Assembly (NCBI RefSeq): GCF_003363135.1
Contig: NZ_QRBB01000001.1
Span: forward strand, 186,001 to 250,000
Direction of reading: 5' to 3'
Length of the DNA stretch: 64,000 nucleotides
Origin: Alteriqipengyuania lutimaris
Lineage (GTDB): Bacteria; Pseudomonadota; Alphaproteobacteria; Sphingomonadales; Sphingomonadaceae
Shown one piece after another: positions 7,512 through 16,407 of the stretch. Each line of letters begins with the position of its first letter. Within the stretch, counting starts at the first letter, position 1. The position numbers and the translations under genes are program-made. The notes beneath the pieces are model-generated. The model was not told the origin of the DNA, did not search any database, and saw nothing but the letters and a program-made list of their open reading frames with translations.

Positions 7512-10089
7512 GTTTGCCCTCGCAACGCTGGTCGCAATCGGCCTTGGTGGGTGCACCACCATCGCACCGGAGGCCGAACGATCGAGCGCCGACGCCATCG
7601 GATCGGCCTTGCAGATCATCTACCGCGTTCTGGCCAATCGCGAGGAGGGCGGCTGCACCATACCCGGCTCCTCCGAAAAGACCGCAGATGCGTGCTACGA
7701 GGCCGAGCTTTCGATTCTCAGCGATCGCCCGGTCGATCTGACGGGCAGCACAATCTTTTTCAGCCAGGTGGATCCGGTTGCGCAGGTTGGTGGCGGCGGA
7801 TCGGTTCGCCTCGCGCATGTAAACGGAGACCTGCACGAGATCACCCTTTCCGGCCCCGCTGCGGCGGTCGGACCGGGGGCACCGGTCACGATCCCCTTCG
7901 TCGTGCGTGGTACGCTTTTGACGCGCGCCAAGATCATGCCGAATTACTACGTGGTCGATGCGAAGGGCCGGGCCGCGCTGATCGAGTCGACAAAAGAGGT
8001 GCCGGCCACGGCGATGGGGCGCAAAGCCCTGCCGTTCCTGGCCCCTCTACCGCCCGACCTGAAGCGCGCCCCCGAAGACGTAACCCCGATCGAAACGCCA
8101 GAGGTGACCTACCGGCAGAACGTAGGGACGCGGTTCGTGGCGGAGGCCGTCGATAGCGGGATCATCCCCACTCCACTGCGCATGGGGAGCGGTGGCAGCG
8201 ATCGTGTCGATCTCTCGCGCGGCATCGCCCCGGTCCTGTCAGGCATTGCCGAAGCCGAAGTGGTGGCCGCGCTGGATCGCCTTTCGGACTTGGGACTCGC
8301 CCAATCGGAGGACGGCGTGCCCCTACTGCTAACGGTCGATCCGTCGCTGAAACTCGAGGCCGAGGGTTATGAGCTGACGACTGCGCCCGAAGCGGTGACG
8401 ATCCGCGCGAGCGATCCGGCGGGCGCTTTCTACGGCTTGCAAAGCCTCTCGGCGCTGATCACACCCGGCGCAAAAAGCATTCCTGCGCTGCGTATCCAAG
8501 ACGCCCCGCGTTTTGCATTCAGAGGCCAGCACCTCGACATTGCGCGCAATTTCCATGGGCCAGAGACGATCCGCGCCCTGATCGATCAGATGGCGGCATA
8601 TAAGCTCAACAAGCTGCATCTCCATCTTGCCGACGACGAGGGCTGGCGGCTCGAGATCGCAGGTTTGCCCGAGCTCACCGCCGTGGGATCGCGGCGCTGC
8701 TACGATCCGGGCGAGACCCGCTGTTTGCTGCCGCAGCTTGGAAGCGGGCCCGATGAGAGCACTTCGGGGAGCGGCTTCCTGACGACAGAGGACTATGTTG
8801 ACCTGTTGCGCTACGCTGCGGCGCGGCACGTCGAGATCATCCCCGCGATCGACATGCCCGGCCACGCGCGAGCTGCAGTCAAGGCGATGGAGGCACGCTA
8901 TCGGCGCCTGAAGGCTAATGGGGCGAGCGAGGAAGTCGCCTCGGAATATCTGCTCAGCGATCCGGACGACCGCACGGTCTATGACAGTATCCAGCATTAT
9001 TCGGACAACACGATCAATGTGTGCCGTCCTTCGGCGTACAGGTTCGTCGCCCATGTTCTCGACCATGTCGCCGAAATGCACGCCGCAGCGGGGCAGCCGC
9101 TCCAGCGGTTCCACATCGGTGCGGACGAGACGGCGGGCGCATGGGCCGACTCCCCGATATGTGCAGCATTTCTGGCGCGAGCGGACACCCCTTCCTCTCC
9201 GCAGGAGCTGGCGGGTTACTTCGTGGCGCGCGTGGCAAACATGGTCGCCGAGCGGGGAATGACACCGGGCGCCTGGAGCGACGGGCTCTCCCATGCCGAC
9301 CCGGCGCGGCTGCCTAGCACTCTTCAATCGAACATCTGGGACACTCTGGCCTGGGGCGCGGCCAGGACGGCGAAGGATCACGCGGATCTCGGCTGGGACG
9401 TCGTGCTCTCGATACCCGACGCGCTGTATTTCGACATGCCCTATGCCGCGCATCCGGAGGAGGGCGGGTATTACTGGGCGATCCGCAGCGCGCCCACGCG
9501 CAAGCTCTTCTCCCTGATGCCCGAGAACCTTCCGGCTACCGCAAGCTACTGGCGCGACCGTGACGGGCAACCGATAGAGCAGCCCGTGCTCGAGCGACCG
9601 CGCCGCCGGTTTGCAGGAATTCAGGGGCAGGTCTGGTCCGAAACGATCCGCGACAGGGAAACGCTGGGATACCAGCTCTTCCCACGAATGCTCGCGCTGG
9701 CCGAAAAGGCCTGGCACCGCGCGGACTGGGAGCTGGAGGATGGCGCGGGCAAGGTGGACGATGCCGATCTGGCTGCCTCCATGCAGGCCGACTGGAACCG
9801 CTTCGCCTCGATCTTGTCGGCAAAGGAGCTGGTTAAGCTCGCGCAAGCCGGATGGTCCTATCGATTGCCACCGCCGGGCGTGATGAAGGATGGTGAGATC
9901 CTCAGATACAATGCAGCCCTGCCGGGTCTCGAGATCCAATGCGACATGGGGTCGGATGGGCAATCAGGTTGGCAGCCGGCTGCGCAGTGCGCATCTGCAA
10001 GAGGCAGAGATGTGAGGGTTCGGGTGGTTGGGCCTGCAGGGACCCGCTCCAGCCGGATCGTGACTGTCTCGCGAACAGATTATCCGTAG
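7504..10089 (+). CDS. Beta-N-acetylhexosaminidase (GH20), lipoprotein
   Basis: 861 residues, start overlapping nagA by 8 nt. A lipoprotein signal (VAIGLGGC, Cys17) predicts anchoring in an envelope membrane, most usefully facing the periplasm. Following domains: chitobiase-type carbohydrate-binding domain (about 30-165), GH20 N-terminal alpha/beta domain (about 195-330), catalytic GH20 barrel (about 335-740) with the Asp-Glu pair in FHIGADETAGAW, and a small C-terminal Ig-like domain ending RIVTVSRTDYP. It hydrolyses terminal GlcNAc from chito-oligomers or peptidoglycan fragments, feeding the PTS and NagA/NagB-II steps encoded alongside. Last gene of the nagQ operon; I see no clear terminator in the 274 nt that follow. 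Confidence 0.94.
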   Translation: MVRFALATLVAIGLGGCTTIAPEAERSSADAIGSALQIIYRVLANREEGGCTIPGSSEKTADACYEAELSILSDRPVDLTGSTIFFSQVDPVAQVGGGGSVRLAHVNGDLHEITLSGPAAAVGPGAPVTIPFVVRGTLLTRAKIMPNYYVVDAKGRAALIESTKEVPATAMGRKALPFLAPLPPDLKRAPEDVTPIETPEVTYRQNVGTRFVAEAVDSGIIPTPLRMGSGGSDRVDLSRGIAPVLSGIAEAEVVAALDRLSDLGLAQSEDGVPLLLTVDPSLKLEAEGYELTTAPEAVTIRASDPAGAFYGLQSLSALITPGAKSIPALRIQDAPRFAFRGQHLDIARNFHGPETIRALIDQMAAYKLNKLHLHLADDEGWRLEIAGLPELTAVGSRRCYDPGETRCLLPQLGSGPDESTSGSGFLTTEDYVDLLRYAAARHVEIIPAIDMPGHARAAVKAMEARYRRLKANGASEEVASEYLLSDPDDRTVYDSIQHYSDNTINVCRPSAYRFVAHVLDHVAEMHAAAGQPLQRFHIGADETAGAWADSPICAAFLARADTPSSPQELAGYFVARVANMVAERGMTPGAWSDGLSHADPARLPSTLQSNIWDTLAWGAARTAKDHADLGWDVVLSIPDALYFDMPYAAHPEEGGYYWAIRSAPTRKLFSLMPENLPATASYWRDRDGQPIEQPVLERPRRRFAGIQGQVWSETIRDRETLGYQLFPRMLALAEKAWHRADWELEDGAGKVDDADLAASMQADWNRFASILSAKELVKLAQAGWSYRLPPPGVMKDGEILRYNAALPGLEIQCDMGSDGQSGWQPAAQCASARGRDVRVRVVGPAGTRSSRIVTVSRTDYP

Positions 10090-10363
10090 AAAAGACGGTG
10101 CGGATCTATGTGAGCAATAAACGCTATCGGTCGATTTCTCGAAATACCCCCCGGCTGCCGTTCCCCGATGCGAACACATGACGGCTTATAGTCACCGTGT
10201 GAGCTTCCCGAATGACCAACCGTAAGTCCTCAGCAGTCACGAGTGGAGAGCAAGAAAGGGCGCAGCAGCATCCGGATCTCGGTCACTGGCTCCGGCCCCA
10301 TTCAGCCGAAAGTGGAATTTTGCAATCCGGCTGCGACTTAACGGTTGCCGCTCTTGGCTTGGG

Positions 10364-13300
10364 CTAGAATTCCCCAGCAATGCCAACTCTCGCCGTGGTA
10401 TTCCTCCCGGCCGAGTGAGCGACGCCGGCGGCAAGCGAGAACGGGGTTTCACTATCGATCCGGTGTGCGATGCTGGCCCCGAACCCTACCTCGCCACGAT
10501 AGATCGCCGCGTTCGCGGTGTAGCTTGTCCGGCCGGGTTCCGACGGCATGGGGGCTGCGGTCAGCGCCGTCACAGCGGCGATGCCGCGATTGGTCTCACG
10601 GTGCTCATATGCGGCGAGATCGAACAGGATATCGATGTTGCGCTCGTTGAAAGCGACCCGGTTGCCGATGCCGATCATATCCGCCACGGAAACCGTCGAG
10701 ATGCCAAGATTGCCCGAAGCATCGGCGGTCACGAAGCTCACCGCGCCGGACTGCCGGGCGTTGCCGGCGGTCGAGCCCAAACCGGCGAACGTATAGGTGC
10801 TTGCGCTGCCGCCAAGCGCGATCTGCCCATCGCGCGCCGCCACCGCTCCCTCGCCGATCGCGACCGCGCCCGTTCCCGAGGCGCGGCTCCCGTTGCCGAG
10901 CGCGACGGCCCCGTTGCCGATGGCGCTGTTGGCGTTTCCGATAGCGATCGCGCCGGTGCCCGTGGCGGTGTTGTTCGCACCCATGGCCACTGCTCCGGTG
11001 CCGGTCGCGGCATTCGGATCGCCAATCGCGACCGCGCCGTTTCCCGACGCGATGTTGTCCGCGCCGATCGAGACCGCCTGCCCGTTCATCGCCTGCGCAT
11101 TCGATCCCATCGCGACCGACCGGTTTCCGCTGGCAAGGCTCCCCGGTCCGATGGCGACCGCATCGGTGCCGGTCGCCGAGGCGGCGGCTCCGGTGCTGTT
11201 GCTTTCGAAAAAAGCGAGTTCGGCGCTGTTGGCGTCGGCGGTGGCCTGGGCGGTGCTGGCCCTCGCCAGGGCGGTGATCGCGGTATCCTGCGCGGTGGCC
11301 GCATTGGCGATTGCGGTATCGGCGGTGGCCTGTGCGGTCGCGGCGTTGGCCATCGCGCGAATGGCGTCGGTTTGCGCGGCGGCTGCCTCCGTTCGGGCCA
11401 CGTCCGCCGTGGCCTGCGCAGCATCCGCCTTGACCTGCGCGGTGTTTGCTGCGGCCAATGCGGTAAGCGCACCAGAGCCTGCGGCGTCGGCCGCGGCCTG
11501 AGCGGCAACCGCTTCCGCTCTCGCGAGATCGGCCGTCGACTGGGCGCTCGCCGCGTTGAGCACCGCCTGGTCGGCTCTCGCCTGGGCGGCGGCGGCCTCG
11601 GTTCGGGCCGTGTTTGCCGTCGCCTGTGACGCGGCCGCATTGGTGAGGGCGGTGGTCGCTGCACCCCGGGCGGCCGCGGCTTCGGTGCGGGCGACATCGG
11701 CCGCGCTTTGTGCGGTCGCCGCGTCGGCCAGAGCCATGTTGGCGGTCCCTTGCGCCGCGTCGGCCGCCGACTGCGCCGTGGCGGCATTGGCAAGGGCGGT
11801 GTTCGCGGTGCCCTGCGCCGCCGCAGCAGCAGCGGTGTTCGAGGCGATCTGGCCATCCTGAACGAGGTTCTGCGCCAGCGCCTGGTTTGCGCTCCCCTGC
11901 GCGGCGGCCGCGTCGGCCAGAGCCGTGTTCGCCGTCCCTTGCGCCGCGTCCGCCGCCGACTGCGCCGTGGCGGCATTGGCAAGGGCGGTGTTCGCGGTGC
12001 CCTGCGCCGCATTGGCGGAAGACTGCGCCGCCGTAGCAGCCGCGGCGCTCGAGGCGATCTGGCCATCCTGAACGAGGTTCTGCGCCAGCGCCTGGTTTGC
12101 GCTCCCCTGCGCGGCCGCCGCGTTGGCCAAGGCCGTGTTGGCGGTCCCCTGCGCCGCGTCGGCTGCCGCCTGCGCCGTGGCGGCATTGGCGAGCGCGGTA
12201 TTCGCGGTGCCCTGCGCCGCCGCCGCAGCAGCGGCGTTCGAGGCGATCTGGCCATCCTGAACGACGTTCTGCGCCAGTGCCTGGTTTGCGCTCCCCTGTG
12301 CGGCGGCCGCGTCGGCCAAAGCCGTGTTCGCCGTCCCTTGCGCCGCGTCCGCCGCCGACTGCGCCGTGGCGGCATTGGCAAGGGCGGTGTTCGCGGTGCC
12401 CTGCGCCGCAGCAGCAGCAGCGGTGTTCGAGGCGATCTGGCCATCCTGAACGAGGTTCTGCGCCAGCGCCTGGTTTGCGCTCCCCTGCGCGGCGGCCGCG
12501 TCGGCCAAAGCCGTGTTCGCCGTCCCTTGCGCCGCGTCCGCCGCCGACTGCGCCGTGGCGGCATTGGCAAGGGCGGTGTTCGCGGTGCTCTGCGCCGCAT
12601 TGGCGGAAGACTGCGCCGTGCTCGCGCTGGCGGCTACGGTCTGGAGTTGGGCGAAATTCACCGCATCGTTCGCCTGCGTGCCTGCGGCGAGATTGACGAT
12701 CTGCCGTTCCGCCCCGATGCTTCCGACTGAGACCGTATTGGTGCGGTTCGCCAGCGAGCCGGCGCCAAGCGCGACCGCCCCCTCCGCCGTTGCACGCGCG
12801 TCGTTGCCGATTGCGATCGCATTTACCGCAGTCGCTTCGGCTCCCAGATCGTCTGCATCGCTGCCATCGCCGCCGATGGCGATCGACTGGTCTCCGAAGG
12901 CCCTTGTGGAAGAGCCGAGTGCCGTTGCCCGCGCACCCCCGACATAGGAAAAGGCGCCCACGGCAGTTGAGTCCGCGGCCCTGGAAGCCGCGTTATGGCC
13001 CATCGCGGTCGACCTGTCCCCTCTTGCGGAACTGACGTAACCGGTGGCGGTGGATTGGACGCCGGCGGCGAGGCTCCATGAGCCGGTGGCGGTACTGCCA
13101 GCCCCGCTCGCTATCGAGTACGCGCCGAACGCGACCGAATTGGCCGCCCCCGCTTGCGCTAGCCGGCCGTAGGCGGAGGCATTGGCGCCGCTTGCCAAGG
13201 CATCATTGCCCACCGCGGTCGCACCGTCGTTGGAGGCGACTGCGCCGAGCGTGTCGGCATCATCGCCGTCTTCCCCGATCGCCACGCTGCGCGCGCCGGT

Positions 13301-14263
13301 GCCGCGCGCGTCCATGCCCACCGCGACCGAGCCCACGCCGGTGGCTTGCGCTCCGGCGCCCAGCGCGGTCGAGCCGGAGGCCAACGCGCCCGCACCCACT
13401 GCAGTCGCACGCAGGCTGGTCGCGGACGCGCCGCTGCCGAGCGCCGTCGCGCCCTCGGCCTCAGCAGCGGCGTCGTTGCCGACCGCGACGGCGTCGATTC
13501 CCGAAGCCAGCGCACCGTCCGGATTTGAATCGCCGCCATCGCCGCCGATCGCGATTGATCGGGCCCCGGTCGCCCATGCGGCGCGGCCCATGGCAATGGC
13601 ATCGGAACCCGTCGCCCGAGCCACTTGGCCGCTGGCGATCGAATTCAAACCCGAGGCGACAGCACTCTCCCCGATCGCAAGGCTGTAGTCGCCGGTTGCC
13701 GACGCAACGCCGCCGAGCGCCGTTGAATATCGCCCCTCCGCCTGGGCGAATGCGCCGATCGCCGTGGTGCTCCACGCGCTTGCCAGCGCGCCGCTGCCCA
13801 GCGCCGATGCGCCGGCATTGCTCGCCACCGCATCGGCCCCCAGCGCTATGGCATCACTGCCGGTCGCTTGTGCCCCCAGCATATTCCCGTCGACCCCGTC
13901 CCCGCCGATCGCGATCGACCGGGCACCGAAAGCTTGTGCCGCGCGGCCCAATGCGATCGAATCGAGGCTGCTGGCTTCCGCCAAGCGGCCGATAGCCACG
14001 CTGTTGTCTCCGCTCGCGTTCGTGCTGGAACCGACGGCGGTTGCGCCTGGGCCAGTCGCGCGTGCGAAGGTGCCGCAGGCGACGCTCGTGTCGGCATCGT
14101 TGGAATTGGCGCCGCCATCATTGTCGGTGCCTGCGTCGACCACGCCGTCATTGTCCCGGTCGAGCAGGCAGTCGTCGGCCCGGGCCGGGGTGGCCACGGC
14201 GACGGCCGCGGTGCTCGCCGCCAGCAGCAGCACCGAACGAAATGCAATCCCGTGCGTGTCCAT
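10364..14263 (-). CDS. Trimeric autotransporter adhesin (YadA/Hia type)
   Basis: 1299 residues from the ATG at 14263; the reading frame is open further upstream, but the signal peptide begins here (AFRSVLLLAASTAAVAVATPARA). Mature order: an acidic DRDNDGVVDAGTDND segment, a long YadA-type head of SxAxG 14-residue turns (about 60-560), a HIM/neck-like motif (VNLAAGTQANDAVNFAQLQ), an Ala/Gln-rich coiled-coil stalk with tandem repeats (about 570-1010), a second head (about 1020-1170), and a membrane anchor ending in GEF. Four acidic GGDGxD-type inserts recur in the first head. It should form a surface trimer for attachment or aggregation. The AraC gene lies upstream on the same strand with 227 nt between, so it may regulate the adhesin. 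Confidence 0.93.
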   Translation of the reverse strand: MDTHGIAFRSVLLLAASTAAVAVATPARADDCLLDRDNDGVVDAGTDNDGGANSNDADTSVACGTFARATGPGATAVGSSTNASGDNSVAIGRLAEASSLDSIALGRAAQAFGARSIAIGGDGVDGNMLGAQATGSDAIALGADAVASNAGASALGSGALASAWSTTAIGAFAQAEGRYSTALGGVASATGDYSLAIGESAVASGLNSIASGQVARATGSDAIAMGRAAWATGARSIAIGGDGGDSNPDGALASGIDAVAVGNDAAAEAEGATALGSGASATSLRATAVGAGALASGSTALGAGAQATGVGSVAVGMDARGTGARSVAIGEDGDDADTLGAVASNDGATAVGNDALASGANASAYGRLAQAGAANSVAFGAYSIASGAGSTATGSWSLAAGVQSTATGYVSSARGDRSTAMGHNAASRAADSTAVGAFSYVGGARATALGSSTRAFGDQSIAIGGDGSDADDLGAEATAVNAIAIGNDARATAEGAVALGAGSLANRTNTVSVGSIGAERQIVNLAAGTQANDAVNFAQLQTVAASASTAQSSANAAQSTANTALANAATAQSAADAAQGTANTALADAAAAQGSANQALAQNLVQDGQIASNTAAAAAAQGTANTALANAATAQSAADAAQGTANTALADAAAAQGSANQALAQNVVQDGQIASNAAAAAAAQGTANTALANAATAQAAADAAQGTANTALANAAAAQGSANQALAQNLVQDGQIASSAAAATAAQSSANAAQGTANTALANAATAQSAADAAQGTANTALADAAAAQGSANQALAQNLVQDGQIASNTAAAAAAQGTANTALANAATAQSAADAAQGTANMALADAATAQSAADVARTEAAAARGAATTALTNAAASQATANTARTEAAAAQARADQAVLNAASAQSTADLARAEAVAAQAAADAAGSGALTALAAANTAQVKADAAQATADVARTEAAAAQTDAIRAMANAATAQATADTAIANAATAQDTAITALARASTAQATADANSAELAFFESNSTGAAASATGTDAVAIGPGSLASGNRSVAMGSNAQAMNGQAVSIGADNIASGNGAVAIGDPNAATGTGAVAMGANNTATGTGAIAIGNANSAIGNGAVALGNGSRASGTGAVAIGEGAVAARDGQIALGGSASTYTFAGLGSTAGNARQSGAVSFVTADASGNLGISTVSVADMIGIGNRVAFNERNIDILFDLAAYEHRETNRGIAAVTALTAAPMPSEPGRTSYTANAAIYRGEVGFGASIAHRIDSETPFSLAAGVAHSAGRNTTARVGIAGEF
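11738..12617 (-). repeat. Tandem coiled-coil repeats in adhesin stalk
   Basis: Near-identical DNA units begin at 11841, 12051, 12240 and 12429 (marked by GAGGCGATCTGGCCATCCTGA), with a partial copy down to about 11738. Three units are 189 nt (63 residues) and one is 210 nt (70 residues). The extra 21 nt encode 7 residues (SSANAAQ-like). Both lengths are multiples of seven residues, so heptad phase is kept. Copies differ at few bases, implying recent duplication or gene conversion. Confidence 0.92.
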
Positions 14264-14490
14264 GATCCGATGTACCCAAAAAGTTTGGGCACCCCGATTT
14301 CCCGGAAAATGCGTTTCGGGCAGGCACGCAGCCCGTGCCGGTCCTGCGCCCCCCATCGCCATCCGGGGAGTCCCACGATGCCGCTCCCGTATCGGCAAAT
14401 TATCGGGGAACGGCGCGTGCAACCATGATGCAACGTCCCGCAAACATGGCTTATTGTTTCAACGCGATTCCGCGAACCGGGCGAGAACGC

Positions 14491-15492
14491 CTATCGCCGT
14501 TCCGCCTCCCAGGAAGCATAGATCCTGGGGACGTCGTCGCGCTGGGGATCGGCCTGCGGAATGTGCAAACCTCGCCGCTCGGCAACGCTTTTGCGAAGGG
14601 TTGTCGCGCTGTAGCCGAAGCTGCGGCGAAACGAGCGGCTGAAATGCGCGGAGTCCGCGTAGCCGTGATCATGGGCCAATTCGGAAATCGATCTCTTTTC
14701 CTGCGGATCGGACAAGGCGCGATGCATTCGCGTGAGGCGCAGTCGCTGGATATATCCGGCGACGCCGGCCTCGTCATGAAACGCGCGGTACAGACGAGAG
14801 CGGGACACTCCGAGACCGGTACAGATCGAGCGAACATCGATCGCATCCGAAAGGTGGTCGGCGATATATTGCTTCGCGCGGCGAGTCATTGCTTCGTCAC
14901 TGCCAGCGCCGACCAACGGTTCCGTTTCATGGACGGCGGCCGCTATCGCAGCGCGCAGAAGCTTCGCGACGTCGATCGGTTCGGGGGCGGACTGCGCGAG
15001 AGCCTTGGGAAGTTCTCTCAGCAGACCCGCGAGCAAATGGACCATTCCCATGCGCAGGACGAGGCCATGGAGTTGCGCGCAGGGCAGGGCTTCCTCGATG
15101 AATTCGCGCCGAAAGGCGACGGTAATGTTGTGCCCCTCATCCAGTTCCATGCGCAGCGGTTTGCTGCGATCGTGGATGACGCACTCGCCCGCCCGGGCGT
15201 CAAAGGGCTTGCCATCGGCATCGCCGCTTGCGGTGGTATCGACAAGCAACTGCAAGACGATATCGTCGCAACCGTCGCGGAGAAACAAGTCGGAGGGTCT
15301 CTCGACGCGCACGCGACTCAACCGTGCGTCGACGATGATGACCGGAGTGAGGAGCCACGCGCGAACCGAAGCCGAAAAGCGAAGCCCATCCGGCGAGGAA
15401 ACATCGTACAGGGGCATTGCGGAAGCCCAGGCTTCGAATCTCCGCTCTGCTGGAAGAACACGCGAGTCAAACTCAAGAAAGCTTGCCGACAA
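14491..15492 (-). CDS. AraC-family transcriptional regulator
   Basis: 333 residues from a TTG at 15492; GGGAG lies 8 nt upstream and supports this start over internal codons. The N-terminal half (about 1-200) is an effector domain of the AraC-binding type found with cytoplasmic sensors; the C-terminal 100 residues hold two helix-turn-helix motifs (SICTGLGVSRSRLYRAF and ISELAHDHGYADSAHFSRSFRRSFG). It lies directly upstream of the adhesin on the same strand, so adhesin control is a reasonable inference. The ligand is unknown. A short tail of about 35 residues follows the DNA-binding domain. Confidence 0.9.
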   Translation of the reverse strand: MSASFLEFDSRVLPAERRFEAWASAMPLYDVSSPDGLRFSASVRAWLLTPVIIVDARLSRVRVERPSDLFLRDGCDDIVLQLLVDTTASGDADGKPFDARAGECVIHDRSKPLRMELDEGHNITVAFRREFIEEALPCAQLHGLVLRMGMVHLLAGLLRELPKALAQSAPEPIDVAKLLRAAIAAAVHETEPLVGAGSDEAMTRRAKQYIADHLSDAIDVRSICTGLGVSRSRLYRAFHDEAGVAGYIQRLRLTRMHRALSDPQEKRSISELAHDHGYADSAHFSRSFRRSFGYSATTLRKSVAERRGLHIPQADPQRDDVPRIYASWEAERR

Positions 15493-15978
15493 GATTTTTT
15501 CTCCCGCCTTAATCGGCTATCCGAGCGCACCGACTTTTAGGCCGAAAACCATGCAGCGCAACGGCTTTGCAGATCGCGTAGTTCCATGAGAGAGCGCAAA
15601 ACTGGCGCGCCTCAAGCAGAACGAACGGTAGCTTTGGGGATCTGCCCGCTCCATTTCGAATGACGGGATCGGGGCGCAAAGCCATCATCGCGTACTCAGT
15701 TTCAGTAATTCGCCAGCCCAACACGTAGGGGGTGTGACAATCACGCCGCCACGTCGAATCCGTCGGCCATGATCTGAAGGCCGAGGTCGAGACGTGGTCG
15801 CGGCCCCTTTCAACCCGGTCGATCAGGCAGCTGCAGCGGCAATCGAAGGCCATGCGCAACGCCGGCGAGTACTAGCACTGGGACCTCCGTGGCAAGACCG
15901 CCAAAGCTGATGCTGGAGCGGGGACCGCCCATAGGGCTCCCCCGTTTGGAGGGGAGTGTTCCCATCTTTGACCGGAGG
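15493..15978. other. Gene-poor stretch before tRNA-Thr
   Basis: This 486-nt stretch holds no convincing gene. Short minus-strand frames (for example 15509-15859) have no recognisable domain and no good ribosome site. The only protein-like signal is a possible integrase remnant on the plus strand near 15740-15930, listed separately. The 15493-15600 part may carry the promoter of the AraC gene. Confidence 0.5.
15740..15930 (+). pseudogene. Possible phage-integrase remnant next to tRNA-Thr
   Basis: In one plus-strand frame the stretch reads SIRQLQRQSKAM, then a stop (TAG near 15871), then HWDLRGKTAKADA. The latter resembles the DLRxKAATD segment around a catalytic Arg of some tyrosine recombinases. 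No start, no complete domain and an internal stop make it at best a decayed fragment. Position beside two tRNA genes, common integration targets, is the supporting context. A chance resemblance is quite possible. Confidence 0.22.
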
Positions 15979-16054
15979 TGGTGCCGCTTAGGTGACTCGA
16001 ACACCTGACCCCATCATTACGAATGATGTGCTCTACCAACTGAGCTAAAGCGGC
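15979..16054 (-). tRNA. tRNA-Thr(CGT)
   Basis: 76 nt including encoded CCA. Cloverleaf visible on the minus strand: acceptor GCCGCTT/AAGCGGC, D-arm with AGCTCAGTTGGTAGAGC, anticodon stem CATCA/TGATG around loop TTCGTAA (anticodon CGT, codon ACG), T-arm AGGTG-TTCGAGT-CACCT, discriminator A. Confidence 0.97.
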
Positions 16055-16185
16055 ATATCGCTTGGAGCGCTGCCCCTTATCGTCGCGATCGCGCGCGGGC
16101 AAGGGGATTAGACCATGCGATCTTGCGATTGGTATCCGCAAGCCTGGGCGGTGTTGGCCGCCCTTGCCAGCCGGATCGCGGAAAA

Positions 16186-16259
16186 TGGAGGCCCGAGCCG
16201 GAATCGAACCGGCGTGCAAGGATTTGCAGTCCTCTGCGTAACCACTCCGCCATCGGGCC
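16186..16259 (-). tRNA. tRNA-Cys(GCA)
   Basis: 74 nt including encoded CCA, minus strand. Acceptor GGCCCGA pairs with TCGGGCC, anticodon loop CTGCAAA gives GCA, T-arm has GGTTCGATTCC, and the discriminator is T (U73), typical for tRNA-Cys. It lies 131 nt upstream of tRNA-Thr on the same strand and could be cotranscribed. Confidence 0.97.
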
Positions 16260-16407
16260 CCGACTTTACGCGGGCTTGGCGCGAAGCGGGGCATCTAGCG
16301 AGTCGCGCCGCGCAGTTCAATCGGATTGTGGCGGATCTTGCAGCCCCCCCCCGCCCCGGGAGGCGACCGGGTTCACTTCCGTGAACCTTCGTATAAGAGA
16401 CGCGGCC

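Noticed and set aside
11841..12617. CRISPR-like array
   Set aside because: Regular spacing comes from coding repeats of 63 or 70 residues with no distinct repeat/spacer alternation and no cas genes in the window.
11708..12730. Arg/Gly-rich repetitive plus-strand frame
   Set aside because: Mirror of the adhesin coiled-coil repeats; the repetitive look comes from those DNA repeats.
15509..15859. A 116-codon minus-strand frame
   Set aside because: No domain, no ribosome site and atypical Trp/Cys-rich composition; it covers the region of the possible integrase remnant on the other strand.
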